The position numbers were made by a program, and so were the translations under genes. From positions 1-18,994 of the forward strand of contig CAMLGC010000048.1 in NCBI GenBank assembly GCA_946479505.1: a DNA stretch of 18,994 bases, in the 5' to 3' direction. Position 1 is the stretch's first letter. Every line of letters starts with the position of its first letter. Origin of the DNA: an uncultured Sphingomonadaceae bacterium. Its GTDB lineage: Bacteria; Pseudomonadota; Alphaproteobacteria; Sphingomonadales; Sphingomonadaceae. Positions 7,554 through 13,422 of the stretch are shown here, in pieces. The notes under the pieces are model-generated. The model worked only from the letters and a program-made list of their open reading frames with translations. It was not told the DNA's origin and did not search any database.

Positions 7554-8147
7554 TTGCGCGCGTTGATCCCGCTTCTCCTTGCCGCAACCCTGATCGCCGG
7601 CGGCTGCGATAGGGCCAAGCAGGCGCCGGAGCAAGCAAGCCCGGCTTCGTCCGACGCGACATCTCCTTCGCCCGACGAGGTGCCCCCCTCGACGCACACG
7701 ATCGACCCCGCGCAGGCAATCGATCGCAGCCACAATGGCGCCGCCGCGCCTGCGGTCGCGTTCACCAGCCCCGACGGCACGCCGGTGACGCTCGCCGATT
7801 TCATGGGCAAGCCGGTGCTCCTCAACCTGTGGGCGACATGGTGCGCCCCCTGCGTCGCCGAGCTGCCGACGCTCGATGCACTGGCCGCGCGCGAAGGCGA
7901 TGCGCTCCAGGTGCTCACCGTCAGCCAGGATCTCGACACCGCCAAGGTGGTGCCGTTCCTGAAGAAGACGGGCGTCGCGCACCTTCCGGCCTATACCGAT
8001 CCCAAGCTCGCGCTCAGCCTCGCCTTTCAGGCGAACCTGCCGACCAGCGTGCTGATCGATTCGACTGGCCACGAGGTCTGGCGGATTACCGGCGGGATCG
8101 ATTGGACCGGCGAGAAGGCGCAGGCGCTGCTGGCGGAGGCGAGCTGA
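7554..8147 (+). CDS. TlpA-family thioredoxin-like lipoprotein
   Basis: The product is 197 aa from TTG 7554. The N terminus [18 protein letters not shown] is a hydrophobic signal ending in a lipobox-like Cys18, followed by a Ser/Pro/Ala-rich linker (to about residue 62). A thioredoxin fold then spans about 63-197, with the redox motif WATWCAPC (Cys97 and Cys100), LQVLTVSQD, and the cis-proline region NLPTSVLID. It is probably anchored at the periplasmic face of a membrane and reduces or exchanges disulfides there, as in cytochrome c maturation or copper-site assembly; its target is not evident. The start codon is 16 bases from the argH ATG on the other strand, so each gene's promoter must lie within the other's coding sequence. 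It is convergent with the histidine kinase gene. Confidence 0.88.
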   Translation: MRALIPLLLAATLIAGGCDRAKQAPEQASPASSDATSPSPDEVPPSTHTIDPAQAIDRSHNGAAAPAVAFTSPDGTPVTLADFMGKPVLLNLWATWCAPCVAELPTLDALAAREGDALQVLTVSQDLDTAKVVPFLKKTGVAHLPAYTDPKLALSLAFQANLPTSVLIDSTGHEVWRITGGIDWTGEKAQALLAEAS

Positions 8148-8157
8148 GTTCGTAAGT

Positions 8158-8230
8158 GCTCCTGCGAGAGCAGGAGCCCAGGGTTGCAAGCGCCGTCGCC
8201 CGTGACGCTGGACTCCCGCTTTCGCGGGAG
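8158..8230. repeat. Paired-hairpin intergenic repeat (REP-like)
   Basis: Two hairpins are 34 bases apart: GCTCCTGC at 8158-8165 pairs with GCAGGAGC at 8170-8177 across a 4-base loop, and CTCCCGC at 8213-8219 pairs with GCGGGAG at 8224-8230 across TTTC. They fill the gap between the convergent thioredoxin and histidine kinase genes. The pattern resembles the abundant 'CTCCCGCGAAGGCGGGAG' palindromic repeats of sphingomonads (from memory). It could work as a bidirectional terminator or mRNA 3' stabiliser. Confidence 0.7.
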
Positions 8231-8250
8231 AACAATGATGGAATCGTCTT

Positions 8251-9585
8251 CTAGATCACGATCTCGAACAGCGCGCCGCCGTTGCCGACATCCTTCACCT
8301 CGATCGTGCCGCCGTGCGCGACGACGATCTGGCGCGCGAGGTTGAGGCCGACGCCGGTGCCCTTCGCCTTGGTCGTGAAGAAGGGCAGGAACACCTCGTG
8401 CCGCATCGCCGCGGGCACGCCCGGGCCGTTGTCGGCGATCTCGATCCGGCGCCGTCCACCCTCCAGCCCGGTCACCGCCAGGCGAAGGCGCGGCGAATCG
8501 CCGTGGGTGCTCGCCGCCTCGGCGGCGTTGCGCAGCAGGTTGATGAGCACCTGCGCGAGCAGATCGGGATCGGCGTCGAGCGCGAGCCCCGGCGGCGTCA
8601 CGTCGAACGCGACGGGGACGTCCGGCCAGTCGGCTGCGGTCAGCCGCACCAGCTCCTCGGCCCAGGGCTCGGCGGAAAAGACCTTGCGGTCGAGGCTCGG
8701 CGGGCGCGCCACCGCACGATAGCTCTCGATGAAATGACCGAGCCCGCGCGTCCGCCGCATCAGCGTGCCGACGGCCAACCGGGCGTCGGCGACATGAGGC
8801 TCGGCGCCGAGATCGGGGGTGTCGAGCAGGTCGGCGGCGGTCTCGGCGAGCGACGTGATCGGGGTGAGCGAGTTGAGGATCTCGTGCGTCAGCACGCGCA
8901 CGAGATCGCTTTGCGCCGCCATCTCGATCGAATCGAATGCGCCCTGCACCGGCTGGACGGTGACGACGCGCATGTTGCCCGCCAGTCGCGCGAGCTCGGC
9001 GGTGCGGACGATCGCGCGCTGCGCCCGACCGCCGAGCGTCAGCAGCAGCGTTTCCTCGCCGCCGCCCGCTTCTCCGGCGAGCCGCCGCGCGAAGCTGACG
9101 CCGTATGCCTCGTAGTCGCTCGGCCGCGCGCCCGTAACCCGCCCGCCGAAGAGCTGGCGCGCGATCTTGTTTCCCTGCGCCACCGCGCCGCGCGCATCGA
9201 CCGTGAGCACCGCGACGGGCATGTCGTCGATCAGCGCCTGCTGGAAACGCATCGCCTCGGCGGCGCTATCGCGTTCGGTGCGCACGCGCTCGATCGCCGA
9301 ATCGAACGCGGTGCCGAGCGCGTCGAAGCCCGCGCCGCCGCGCCGATCGAAACGCATGGTCGCATCGCCCGCGCGCAGCGCTTCGACGAAGCGCGCGAGC
9401 ATCGTGTTGGTGCGCGTGACATGGAACCACAATAGCGCGATCGCCCCGAGCACGATTAGCCCGGCGACAAGCCGGGCCGCCGCGAGCCCCGGTGTCAGGA
9501 AGGCGGCGATGAGAAGCGCCAGCGTCAACCCCAGCAGCACGACGCGCGCCACCAGGCCGATCAGGAAGCGGCGCTCAGAGGCCAT
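8251..9585 (-). CDS. NtrY-type sensor histidine kinase, partner of the sigma54 activator
   Basis: The product is 444 aa from ATG 9585. Two N-terminal membrane helices (about 8-30 and 35-55) have almost no loop between them, so there is little periplasmic sensor. A HAMP-like linker (about 60-105) and a PAS-like domain (about 110-215; ALIDDMPVAVLTVD) follow. The phospho-accepting His234 sits in LTHEILNSLTPI. The ATPase domain has NLLRNAAEAA, DNGPGVP and GTGVGLNLARQIVVAHGG. This layout matches NtrY-like kinases that sense membrane or cytosolic cues. The start overlaps the end of the activator gene by 11 bases (9575-9585), so the pair is one operon and probably one two-component system. The frame is open further upstream but overlaps the activator gene. 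Confidence 0.9.
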   Translation of the reverse strand: MASERRFLIGLVARVVLLGLTLALLIAAFLTPGLAAARLVAGLIVLGAIALLWFHVTRTNTMLARFVEALRAGDATMRFDRRGGAGFDALGTAFDSAIERVRTERDSAAEAMRFQQALIDDMPVAVLTVDARGAVAQGNKIARQLFGGRVTGARPSDYEAYGVSFARRLAGEAGGGEETLLLTLGGRAQRAIVRTAELARLAGNMRVVTVQPVQGAFDSIEMAAQSDLVRVLTHEILNSLTPITSLAETAADLLDTPDLGAEPHVADARLAVGTLMRRTRGLGHFIESYRAVARPPSLDRKVFSAEPWAEELVRLTAADWPDVPVAFDVTPPGLALDADPDLLAQVLINLLRNAAEAASTHGDSPRLRLAVTGLEGGRRRIEIADNGPGVPAAMRHEVFLPFFTTKAKGTGVGLNLARQIVVAHGGTIEVKDVGNGGALFEIVI

Positions 9586-10972
9586 GTTTCTCCATGCGCC
9601 GATAGAGCGCCCCGCGCGAGAGCCCGAGCTCGGACGCGGCGAGCGAGATGTTGTAGCCGTGCTTGTGCAATGCCTCCTCGACCAGCCGGCGCTCGGCACG
9701 GTCGAGGTTGAGGTCTGCCGGCGAGCAGGGCGCCACCACCGCCTCGGGCCGCAGCCGCGATGCGCTCGGCCCGATCGGAAAGTCGTCGGCGCCAAGCGGA
9801 GCGTCGCCCGACAGGATCACCGCGCGCTCGACCGCATGGCGCAGCGCGCGGACATTGCCCGGCCAGTCGTGGTGCCTTAGCGCGGTCATGGCCTCGGGGC
9901 TGATGATCGGCACCGGCCGGCCGTAGCGCTTGGCATAGAGGATCAGAAAGTGTTCGAGCAGCTCGGGAATATCCTCGCGGCGTTCGCGTAAAGGAGGCAG
10001 CTCGATCTCGACCGTGTTGAGACGGAAGAGAAGGTCCTGCCGGAAATGCCTGTCGTCGGTGAGCAGCGCCGGCGAGAGGTTGGTCGCCGCGATCACGCGG
10101 ATGTCGACCGGCACGGGCGTGTTGGCGCCAACCGGCGTCACGCGGCGTTGTTCGAGCACCGTGAGCAATTTGGGCTGGAGATGGAGCGGCAGGTTGCCGA
10201 TCTCGTCGAGGAACAATGTGCCGCCATCCGCCGCCTGAATGCGGCCGACGCGGTCGCCCTTGGCATCGGTGAAGGCGCCCTTCACATGGCCGAACAGCTC
10301 CGAATCGATGAGATCCTCCGCGACCGCGCCGAGATCGACCGTCAGCATCGGCGCGTCGGCGCGGTGCGAGGCGCCGTGGAGCGCGCGCGCGACCAGCTCT
10401 TTGCCCGTGCCGTTCTCGCCCAGGATCAGCACGTTGGCGTCGGTCGGCCCGGCGCGCGCGATCAGCGATTGGACGCGCGCCATCGCCGGCGACCGGCCGA
10501 GCAGCAGCGTGTTGCCGAGCGCGGCGGTCGCGGCCAGCGGATGCCCGCGCTCGGCGGGCGCATCGCGGCGCGAGCGGCGCAGCGTCGCCGCGGTCCGCAC
10601 GCTCGCGAGCAACCGATCGTTCGACCACGGTTTGGAGACGAAATCGGTCGCGCCGCGCTTCATCGCCGCGACCGCGACCTGGATGCCGGCATGCGCGGTG
10701 ATCATCACCACCGCCATGTCGGGATCGTAGGCAAGCAGTCGGCCGAGCCAGGCGAGCCCCTCGGCGGCGTCGGTCGCCCCGCGCGCGAAATTGGCGTCGA
10801 GCAGGAGAACGTCGGGCTTGCGCCCCGCGAGCGTGTCGAGCGCAGCCTGAGGGTTGGGCGCGGTCAGCACCTCGGCGAACATCCGGCGCAACAACAGCCG
10901 CGCGGCCGTCAGGATGTCCTCATCGTCGTCGATCACCACCGCGAGATCGAATTCGGGGGTCTTCGCCGTCAT
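9575..10972 (-). CDS. NtrC-family sigma54-dependent response regulator
   Basis: The product is 465 aa from ATG 10972. The receiver domain (about 8-130) has Asp15-Asp17, phospho-acceptor Asp59 in DVLLLDANF, and Lys114 in SKPW. The AAA+ domain (about 158-390) has Walker A GENGTGKE (185-192), the sigma54-contacting loop as GAFTDA (232-237) instead of GAFTGA, and Walker B GGTLFLDEIG (250-259). The end is a Fis-type helix-turn-helix (NISLAASELGLSRGALYRRM). It hydrolyses ATP to open sigma54 promoters from distant sites. A receiver of this kind (LLLDxNF...EG...KPW) is familiar from activators that neighbour MacB-type ABC transporter genes, as here. A candidate operator begins at the first base of its start codon. 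The frame is open to 11104, but that part would cross the operators. Confidence 0.93.
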   Translation of the reverse strand: MTAKTPEFDLAVVIDDDEDILTAARLLLRRMFAEVLTAPNPQAALDTLAGRKPDVLLLDANFARGATDAAEGLAWLGRLLAYDPDMAVVMITAHAGIQVAVAAMKRGATDFVSKPWSNDRLLASVRTAATLRRSRRDAPAERGHPLAATAALGNTLLLGRSPAMARVQSLIARAGPTDANVLILGENGTGKELVARALHGASHRADAPMLTVDLGAVAEDLIDSELFGHVKGAFTDAKGDRVGRIQAADGGTLFLDEIGNLPLHLQPKLLTVLEQRRVTPVGANTPVPVDIRVIAATNLSPALLTDDRHFRQDLLFRLNTVEIELPPLRERREDIPELLEHFLILYAKRYGRPVPIISPEAMTALRHHDWPGNVRALRHAVERAVILSGDAPLGADDFPIGPSASRLRPEAVVAPCSPADLNLDRAERRLVEEALHKHGYNISLAASELGLSRGALYRRMEKHGL

Positions 10973-10987
10973 GTCCGCTCTCGTACA
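10972..10987. promoter_or_regulatory. Candidate activator operator, site 1 (TGTCCG-N4-CGTACA)
   Basis: A 16-bp palindrome with one mismatch to the TGTCCG-N4-CGGACA form of sites 3 and 4. It starts on the first base of the activator gene's ATG (minus strand) and lies 21 bp from site 2. It is centred about 120 bp upstream of the start predicted for the peptide promoter at 11074, a normal place for a sigma54 activator, and where it could also repress the activator gene. Confidence 0.6.
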
Positions 10988-10992
10988 ATCGC

Positions 10993-11008
10993 TGCCCGTT
11001 TTCGGACA
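10993..11008. promoter_or_regulatory. Candidate activator operator, site 2 (TGCCCG-N4-CGGACA)
   Basis: A 16-bp palindrome with one mismatch to the consensus of sites 3 and 4. Its start is 21 bp from that of site 1, two helical turns, so two dimers would sit on the same face of the DNA. It is centred near -99 relative to the start predicted from the sigma54 promoter at 11074-11089. Confidence 0.65.
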
Positions 11009-11009
11009 A

Positions 11010-11024
11010 TCAAATTGCGTGCCA
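11010..11024 (-). promoter_or_regulatory. Possible sigma54-like promoter for the activator-kinase operon
   Basis: Read on the minus strand, the sequence is TGGCACG-CAAT-TTGA. The -24 part is perfect; the -12 part has GA in place of the near-invariant GC, so it may be weak or a chance match. The predicted start would fall near 11000, within site 2, giving a leader of about 28 bases that contains sites 1 and 2. Confidence 0.3.
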
Positions 11025-11073
11025 TTCGGTCGAAACTTTCTCCAAAGCACGCAAATCCGCCGCATCGGCAACT

Positions 11074-11089
11074 TGGCACGGCCGCTGCA
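11074..11089 (+). promoter_or_regulatory. Sigma54 (-24/-12) promoter for the small peptide ORF
   Basis: The sequence TGGCACG-GCCG-CTGCA matches the sigma54 consensus TGGCACG-N4-TTGCW except for one base. The invariant GG (11075-11076) and GC (11087-11088) are correctly spaced. The predicted start is near 11100, leaving a leader of about 28 bases with a strong ribosome site before ATG 11128. Operators 1 and 2 lie 66-102 bp upstream of the -24 element. Confidence 0.75.
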
Positions 11090-11116
11090 ACGGCATGGCC
11101 ACAATCGCCGATTGTT

Positions 11117-11122
11117 AGGAGG
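11117..11122 (+). promoter_or_regulatory. Perfect Shine-Dalgarno before the 43-aa peptide ORF
   Basis: AGGAGG stands 5 bases before ATG 11128. It is one of the strongest ribosome sites in the window and the main reason to believe that the short ORF after it is translated. Confidence 0.75.
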
Positions 11123-11127
11123 ACGTC

Positions 11128-11259
11128 ATGGAAATAGCTGCTTTTCGCCGAATCCTGAGCTTTGTCGTCGCGGTTGCCGCGACCTCGTGCCTCACGCTTG
11201 CATCGGCTCCGCCGATCGACTCGGCCGCACCCGCCCCTTTCGTCCAGCCGGTCGCCTGA
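11128..11259 (+). CDS. 43-aa putative secreted peptide under sigma54 control
   Basis: A 44-codon frame with ATG at 11128 and TGA at 11257-11259, too short for a usual gene caller. The peptide begins MEIAAFRRILSFVVAVAATS: a basic n-region and a hydrophobic core. It continues CLTLASA and ends in about 16 Pro/Ala-rich residues, PPIDSAAPAPFVQPVA. This looks like a signal sequence with a very short mature part. Cleavage after ASA would leave Pro at +1, which signal peptidase I disfavours, so it may stay as a small inner-membrane peptide; Cys21 in AATSC is only a poor lipobox. Upstream are AGGAGG at ideal spacing and its own sigma54 promoter with paired operators. Its product may be a signal, a regulator of the kinase, or cargo of the adjacent pump. 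I do not recognise the sequence. Confidence 0.7.
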   Translation: MEIAAFRRILSFVVAVAATSCLTLASAPPIDSAAPAPFVQPVA

Positions 11260-11271
11260 CCCTGCCAGATT

Positions 11272-11287
11272 TGTCCGATCGCGGACA
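11272..11287. promoter_or_regulatory. Candidate activator operator, site 3 (TGTCCG-N4-CGGACA)
   Basis: A perfect 16-bp palindrome with a 4-base centre ATCG, 12 bp after the peptide stop codon. Its centre is about 107 bp upstream of the start predicted from the promoter at 11362, a typical enhancer distance. It pairs with site 4, 20 bp further on. Confidence 0.75.
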
Positions 11288-11291
11288 CCAA

Positions 11292-11307
11292 TGTCCGGAA
11301 GCGGACA
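11292..11307. promoter_or_regulatory. Candidate activator operator, site 4 (TGTCCG-N4-CGGACA)
   Basis: A perfect 16-bp palindrome with the centre GAAG. It starts 20 bp after the start of site 3 and ends 55 bp before the -24 element at 11362. The same half-sites occur with one mismatch each at sites 1 and 2, before the other sigma54 promoter. Confidence 0.75.
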
Positions 11308-11361
11308 GCGTCGGCGGGCCGATCACGCTGCGACGGCCGGGTATCGCGCCGTTCGCCGATC

Positions 11362-11376
11362 TGGCACGACCCTTGC
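11362..11376 (+). promoter_or_regulatory. Sigma54 (-24/-12) promoter for the ABC export operon
   Basis: TGGCACG-ACCC-TTGC is a perfect match to the sigma54 consensus, with GG at 11363-11364 and GC at 11375-11376. Transcription should start near 11387, almost on top of the first in-frame ATG (11389), which argues that the adaptor begins at a later ATG. Sites 3 and 4 lie 55-90 bp upstream of the -24 element. Confidence 0.88.
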
Positions 11377-11445
11377 GGTAAGAACGGCATGAGCGTGGTG
11401 CGCATGAAAAAGGACAAGGCCGTAACGCCGCCGAGCGGCAGGGGA

Positions 11446-12696
11446 ATGGATCGCGTGGTCGAGGCGAAGGGGCTCCCGACCAGGCTCAAGATCGCGGCGG
11501 GCGCCATTGTGGTGGTGGCGCTCGTCGCGATCTTCCTGCTGTTCGCGCCGCGCGGAGGCACGCAGACGATCGCGGCCGATCACGTCACGATCTCGCCCGT
11601 CACCAAGGGCACGTTCGAGGATTTCATCCCGCTTCGCGCGCGTGTGACCCCGCTCGTCACCGTCTATCTCGACGCGGTCGAGGGCGGGCGGGTCGAGGAG
11701 GTGATGGTCGAGGACGGCGCGAGCGTCACCAAGGGGCAGCTCCTCGCGGTGCTCTCCAACCCCGATCTCCAGCTCAACCTGCTTGCGCGCCAGACCGAAG
11801 TGACGCAGCAGCTCAACAACATGCGCAGCCAGGAGCTCGCGCTCGCGCAGACGCGGCTCGCCAACGAGCGCGCGGTGCTCGAGGCCAAGCTCGACACCGC
11901 CAAGGCACGCCGCCAGTTCGAGCGGCAGAAGCCGCTCGCCGCGAAGGGCTTCGTCGCGGGCAAGGAATTCGCCGACACCAAGGATCAATTCGCATACGAG
12001 AAGCAGCGGCTCGCGGTGGTCCAGCACAGCCAGGCGACCGATGAGCAGCTCCAGGCGAGCCAGCTCGCGCAGCAGCGCGCGTCGACCCAGTCGCTTCAGT
12101 CGAGCCTCGAGATCGCGCGCCACAACCTCGACTCGCTCAACCTGCGCGCGCCCGTCACGGGCCAGCTTTCGGGCTTCTCGATCCGCGTCGGCGAATCGCT
12201 CCAGCAGGGCGAGCGGATCGGGCAGATCGATTCGCCCGGCGGCAACAAGCTGATCGCGGGGGTCGACGAATTCTATCTCGGCCGCGTCCAGCTCGGTCAG
12301 CAAGCCACGGTCGATTGGGGCGGCAAGACGTACAAGATGCGCGTCACCAAAATCTATCCGCAGGTGCAGAACGGCCAGTTCGAGATCGACCTCGAATTCG
12401 CCGGTGCCGAGCCGACCGAGGTCCAGCGCGGCCAGACGCTCCAGGCCAAGCTGACGCTGGGCGATCCGGCGCCCGCCAAGCTGATCCCCAACGGCGCCTT
12501 CTACAACGAGACCGGGGGCAATTGGGTGTTCGTGGTGTCCCCCGACGGCAAGAGCGCGGTCAAGCGTCAGGTCCGCTCGGGGCGCCGCAATTCGGAGACG
12601 ATCGAGGTGCTCGAAGGCCTCGACGTGGGCGAGCGTGTCGTCACCTCGCCTTATACCGGTTTCGCCGACAAGGAACGCCTCGAACTCGACGATTAG
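11446..12696 (+). CDS. HlyD/MacA-family periplasmic adaptor subunit of an ABC exporter
   Basis: The product is 416 aa from ATG 11446. One membrane anchor (about 14-34, IAAGAIVVVALVAIFLLFA) is followed by a lipoyl/barrel-sandwich half (VEGGRVEEVMVEDGASVTKGQLL), a long coiled-coil hairpin (about 105-225, many Gln, Leu and Arg), the second lipoyl half (LRAPVTGQLSGFSIRVGESLQQGE), a beta-barrel and a membrane-proximal domain. Such adaptors link an inner-membrane ABC pump to a TolC-type outer-membrane channel, which is not encoded here. Start: the frame opens at ATG 11389, but the sigma54 promoter should start RNA near 11387, so 11404 or 11446 is more likely; I chose 11446 because related adaptors (from memory) begin MDR, though its ribosome site is poor. 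It is the first gene of the export operon, 15 bases before the ATPase gene. Confidence 0.9.
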   Translation: MDRVVEAKGLPTRLKIAAGAIVVVALVAIFLLFAPRGGTQTIAADHVTISPVTKGTFEDFIPLRARVTPLVTVYLDAVEGGRVEEVMVEDGASVTKGQLLAVLSNPDLQLNLLARQTEVTQQLNNMRSQELALAQTRLANERAVLEAKLDTAKARRQFERQKPLAAKGFVAGKEFADTKDQFAYEKQRLAVVQHSQATDEQLQASQLAQQRASTQSLQSSLEIARHNLDSLNLRAPVTGQLSGFSIRVGESLQQGERIGQIDSPGGNKLIAGVDEFYLGRVQLGQQATVDWGGKTYKMRVTKIYPQVQNGQFEIDLEFAGAEPTEVQRGQTLQAKLTLGDPAPAKLIPNGAFYNETGGNWVFVVSPDGKSAVKRQVRSGRRNSETIEVLEGLDVGERVVTSPYTGFADKERLELDD

Positions 12697-12711
12697 GAAA
12701 GGACAAAGCCA

Positions 12712-13392
12712 ATGCTGAGCATGCGTGAACTCTCGCGGGTCTATCGCACCGACACCGTCGAAACGACTGCGCTCGACGCGATCGATCTCGACATCGCCGA
12801 GGGCGAGTTCGTGGCGATCATGGGCCCGTCGGGCTGCGGCAAGTCGACGCTGCTCAACCTGATGGGCATGCTCGACAGCCCGTCGAGCGGCTCCTACGTC
12901 TTCGACGGCAAGGAGGTGGCGGGGCTTCCCGAAAGCAAGCTCGCCGACGTGCGCAAGGCGTCGATCGGCTTCATCTTCCAGAGCTTCAACCTCGTCGACG
13001 AGCTCACCGTGCGCGAGAATGTCGAGCTCGCCTTGCTCTATCACGATGTCTCGGCCGCCGAGCGCCACGAGCGCGCCGATGCGGTGATGGACCGCGTCGG
13101 GATCGCGCACCGCGCGCGGCATCGCCCGAGCCAGCTTTCGGGCGGCCAGCAGCAGCGTGTCGCGGTCGCCCGCGCGCTCGTCGCGAGCCCGCGCCTGATC
13201 CTCGCCGACGAGCCGACCGGCAACCTCGACACCGCGCATGGCGAGGAGGTGATGCGCATGCTCCAGAGCCTCAACGCCGACGGCTCGACGATCGTGATGG
13301 TCACGCACTCGCCCGCCCATGCGGACTATGCCGCGCGCGTCGTCCAGATGCTCGACGGCCGCATCCTCCACGAACGTCGCCGCGCGGCCTGA
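12712..13392 (+). CDS. ABC transporter ATP-binding protein, LolD/MacB type
   Basis: The product is 226 aa, a single nucleotide-binding domain. It shows Walker [10 protein letters not shown] (38-46), a Q-loop in [14 protein letters not shown], the signature LSGGQQQR (about 142-149), Walker [13 protein letters not shown], and the switch His in VTHSPAHA. The EPTGNLD form is characteristic of the LolD/FtsE/MacB group, which drive FtsX-fold permeases by mechanotransmission rather than moving the substrate across the inner membrane. An AAAGGA at 12698-12703 lies 8 bases before ATG 12712; an in-frame ATG at 12721 is a less well placed alternative. It is the only ATPase for the three permeases that follow within the window. 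Confidence 0.95.
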   Translation: MLSMRELSRVYRTDTVETTALDAIDLDIAEGEFVAIMGPSGCGKSTLLNLMGMLDSPSSGSYVFDGKEVAGLPESKLADVRKASIGFIFQSFNLVDELTVRENVELALLYHDVSAAERHERADAVMDRVGIAHRARHRPSQLSGGQQQRVAVARALVASPRLILADEPTGNLDTAHGEEVMRMLQSLNADGSTIVMVTHSPAHADYAARVVQMLDGRILHERRRAA

Positions 13393-13422
13393 CGCGAAAG
13401 GGAGGGGAAGGGGCAAGCGACG

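Noticed and set aside
9586..9795. Longer histidine kinase starting upstream of 9585
   Set aside because: The added residues lie over the activator's DNA-binding region in another frame and have no kinase features; ATG 9585 leads directly into the first membrane helix.
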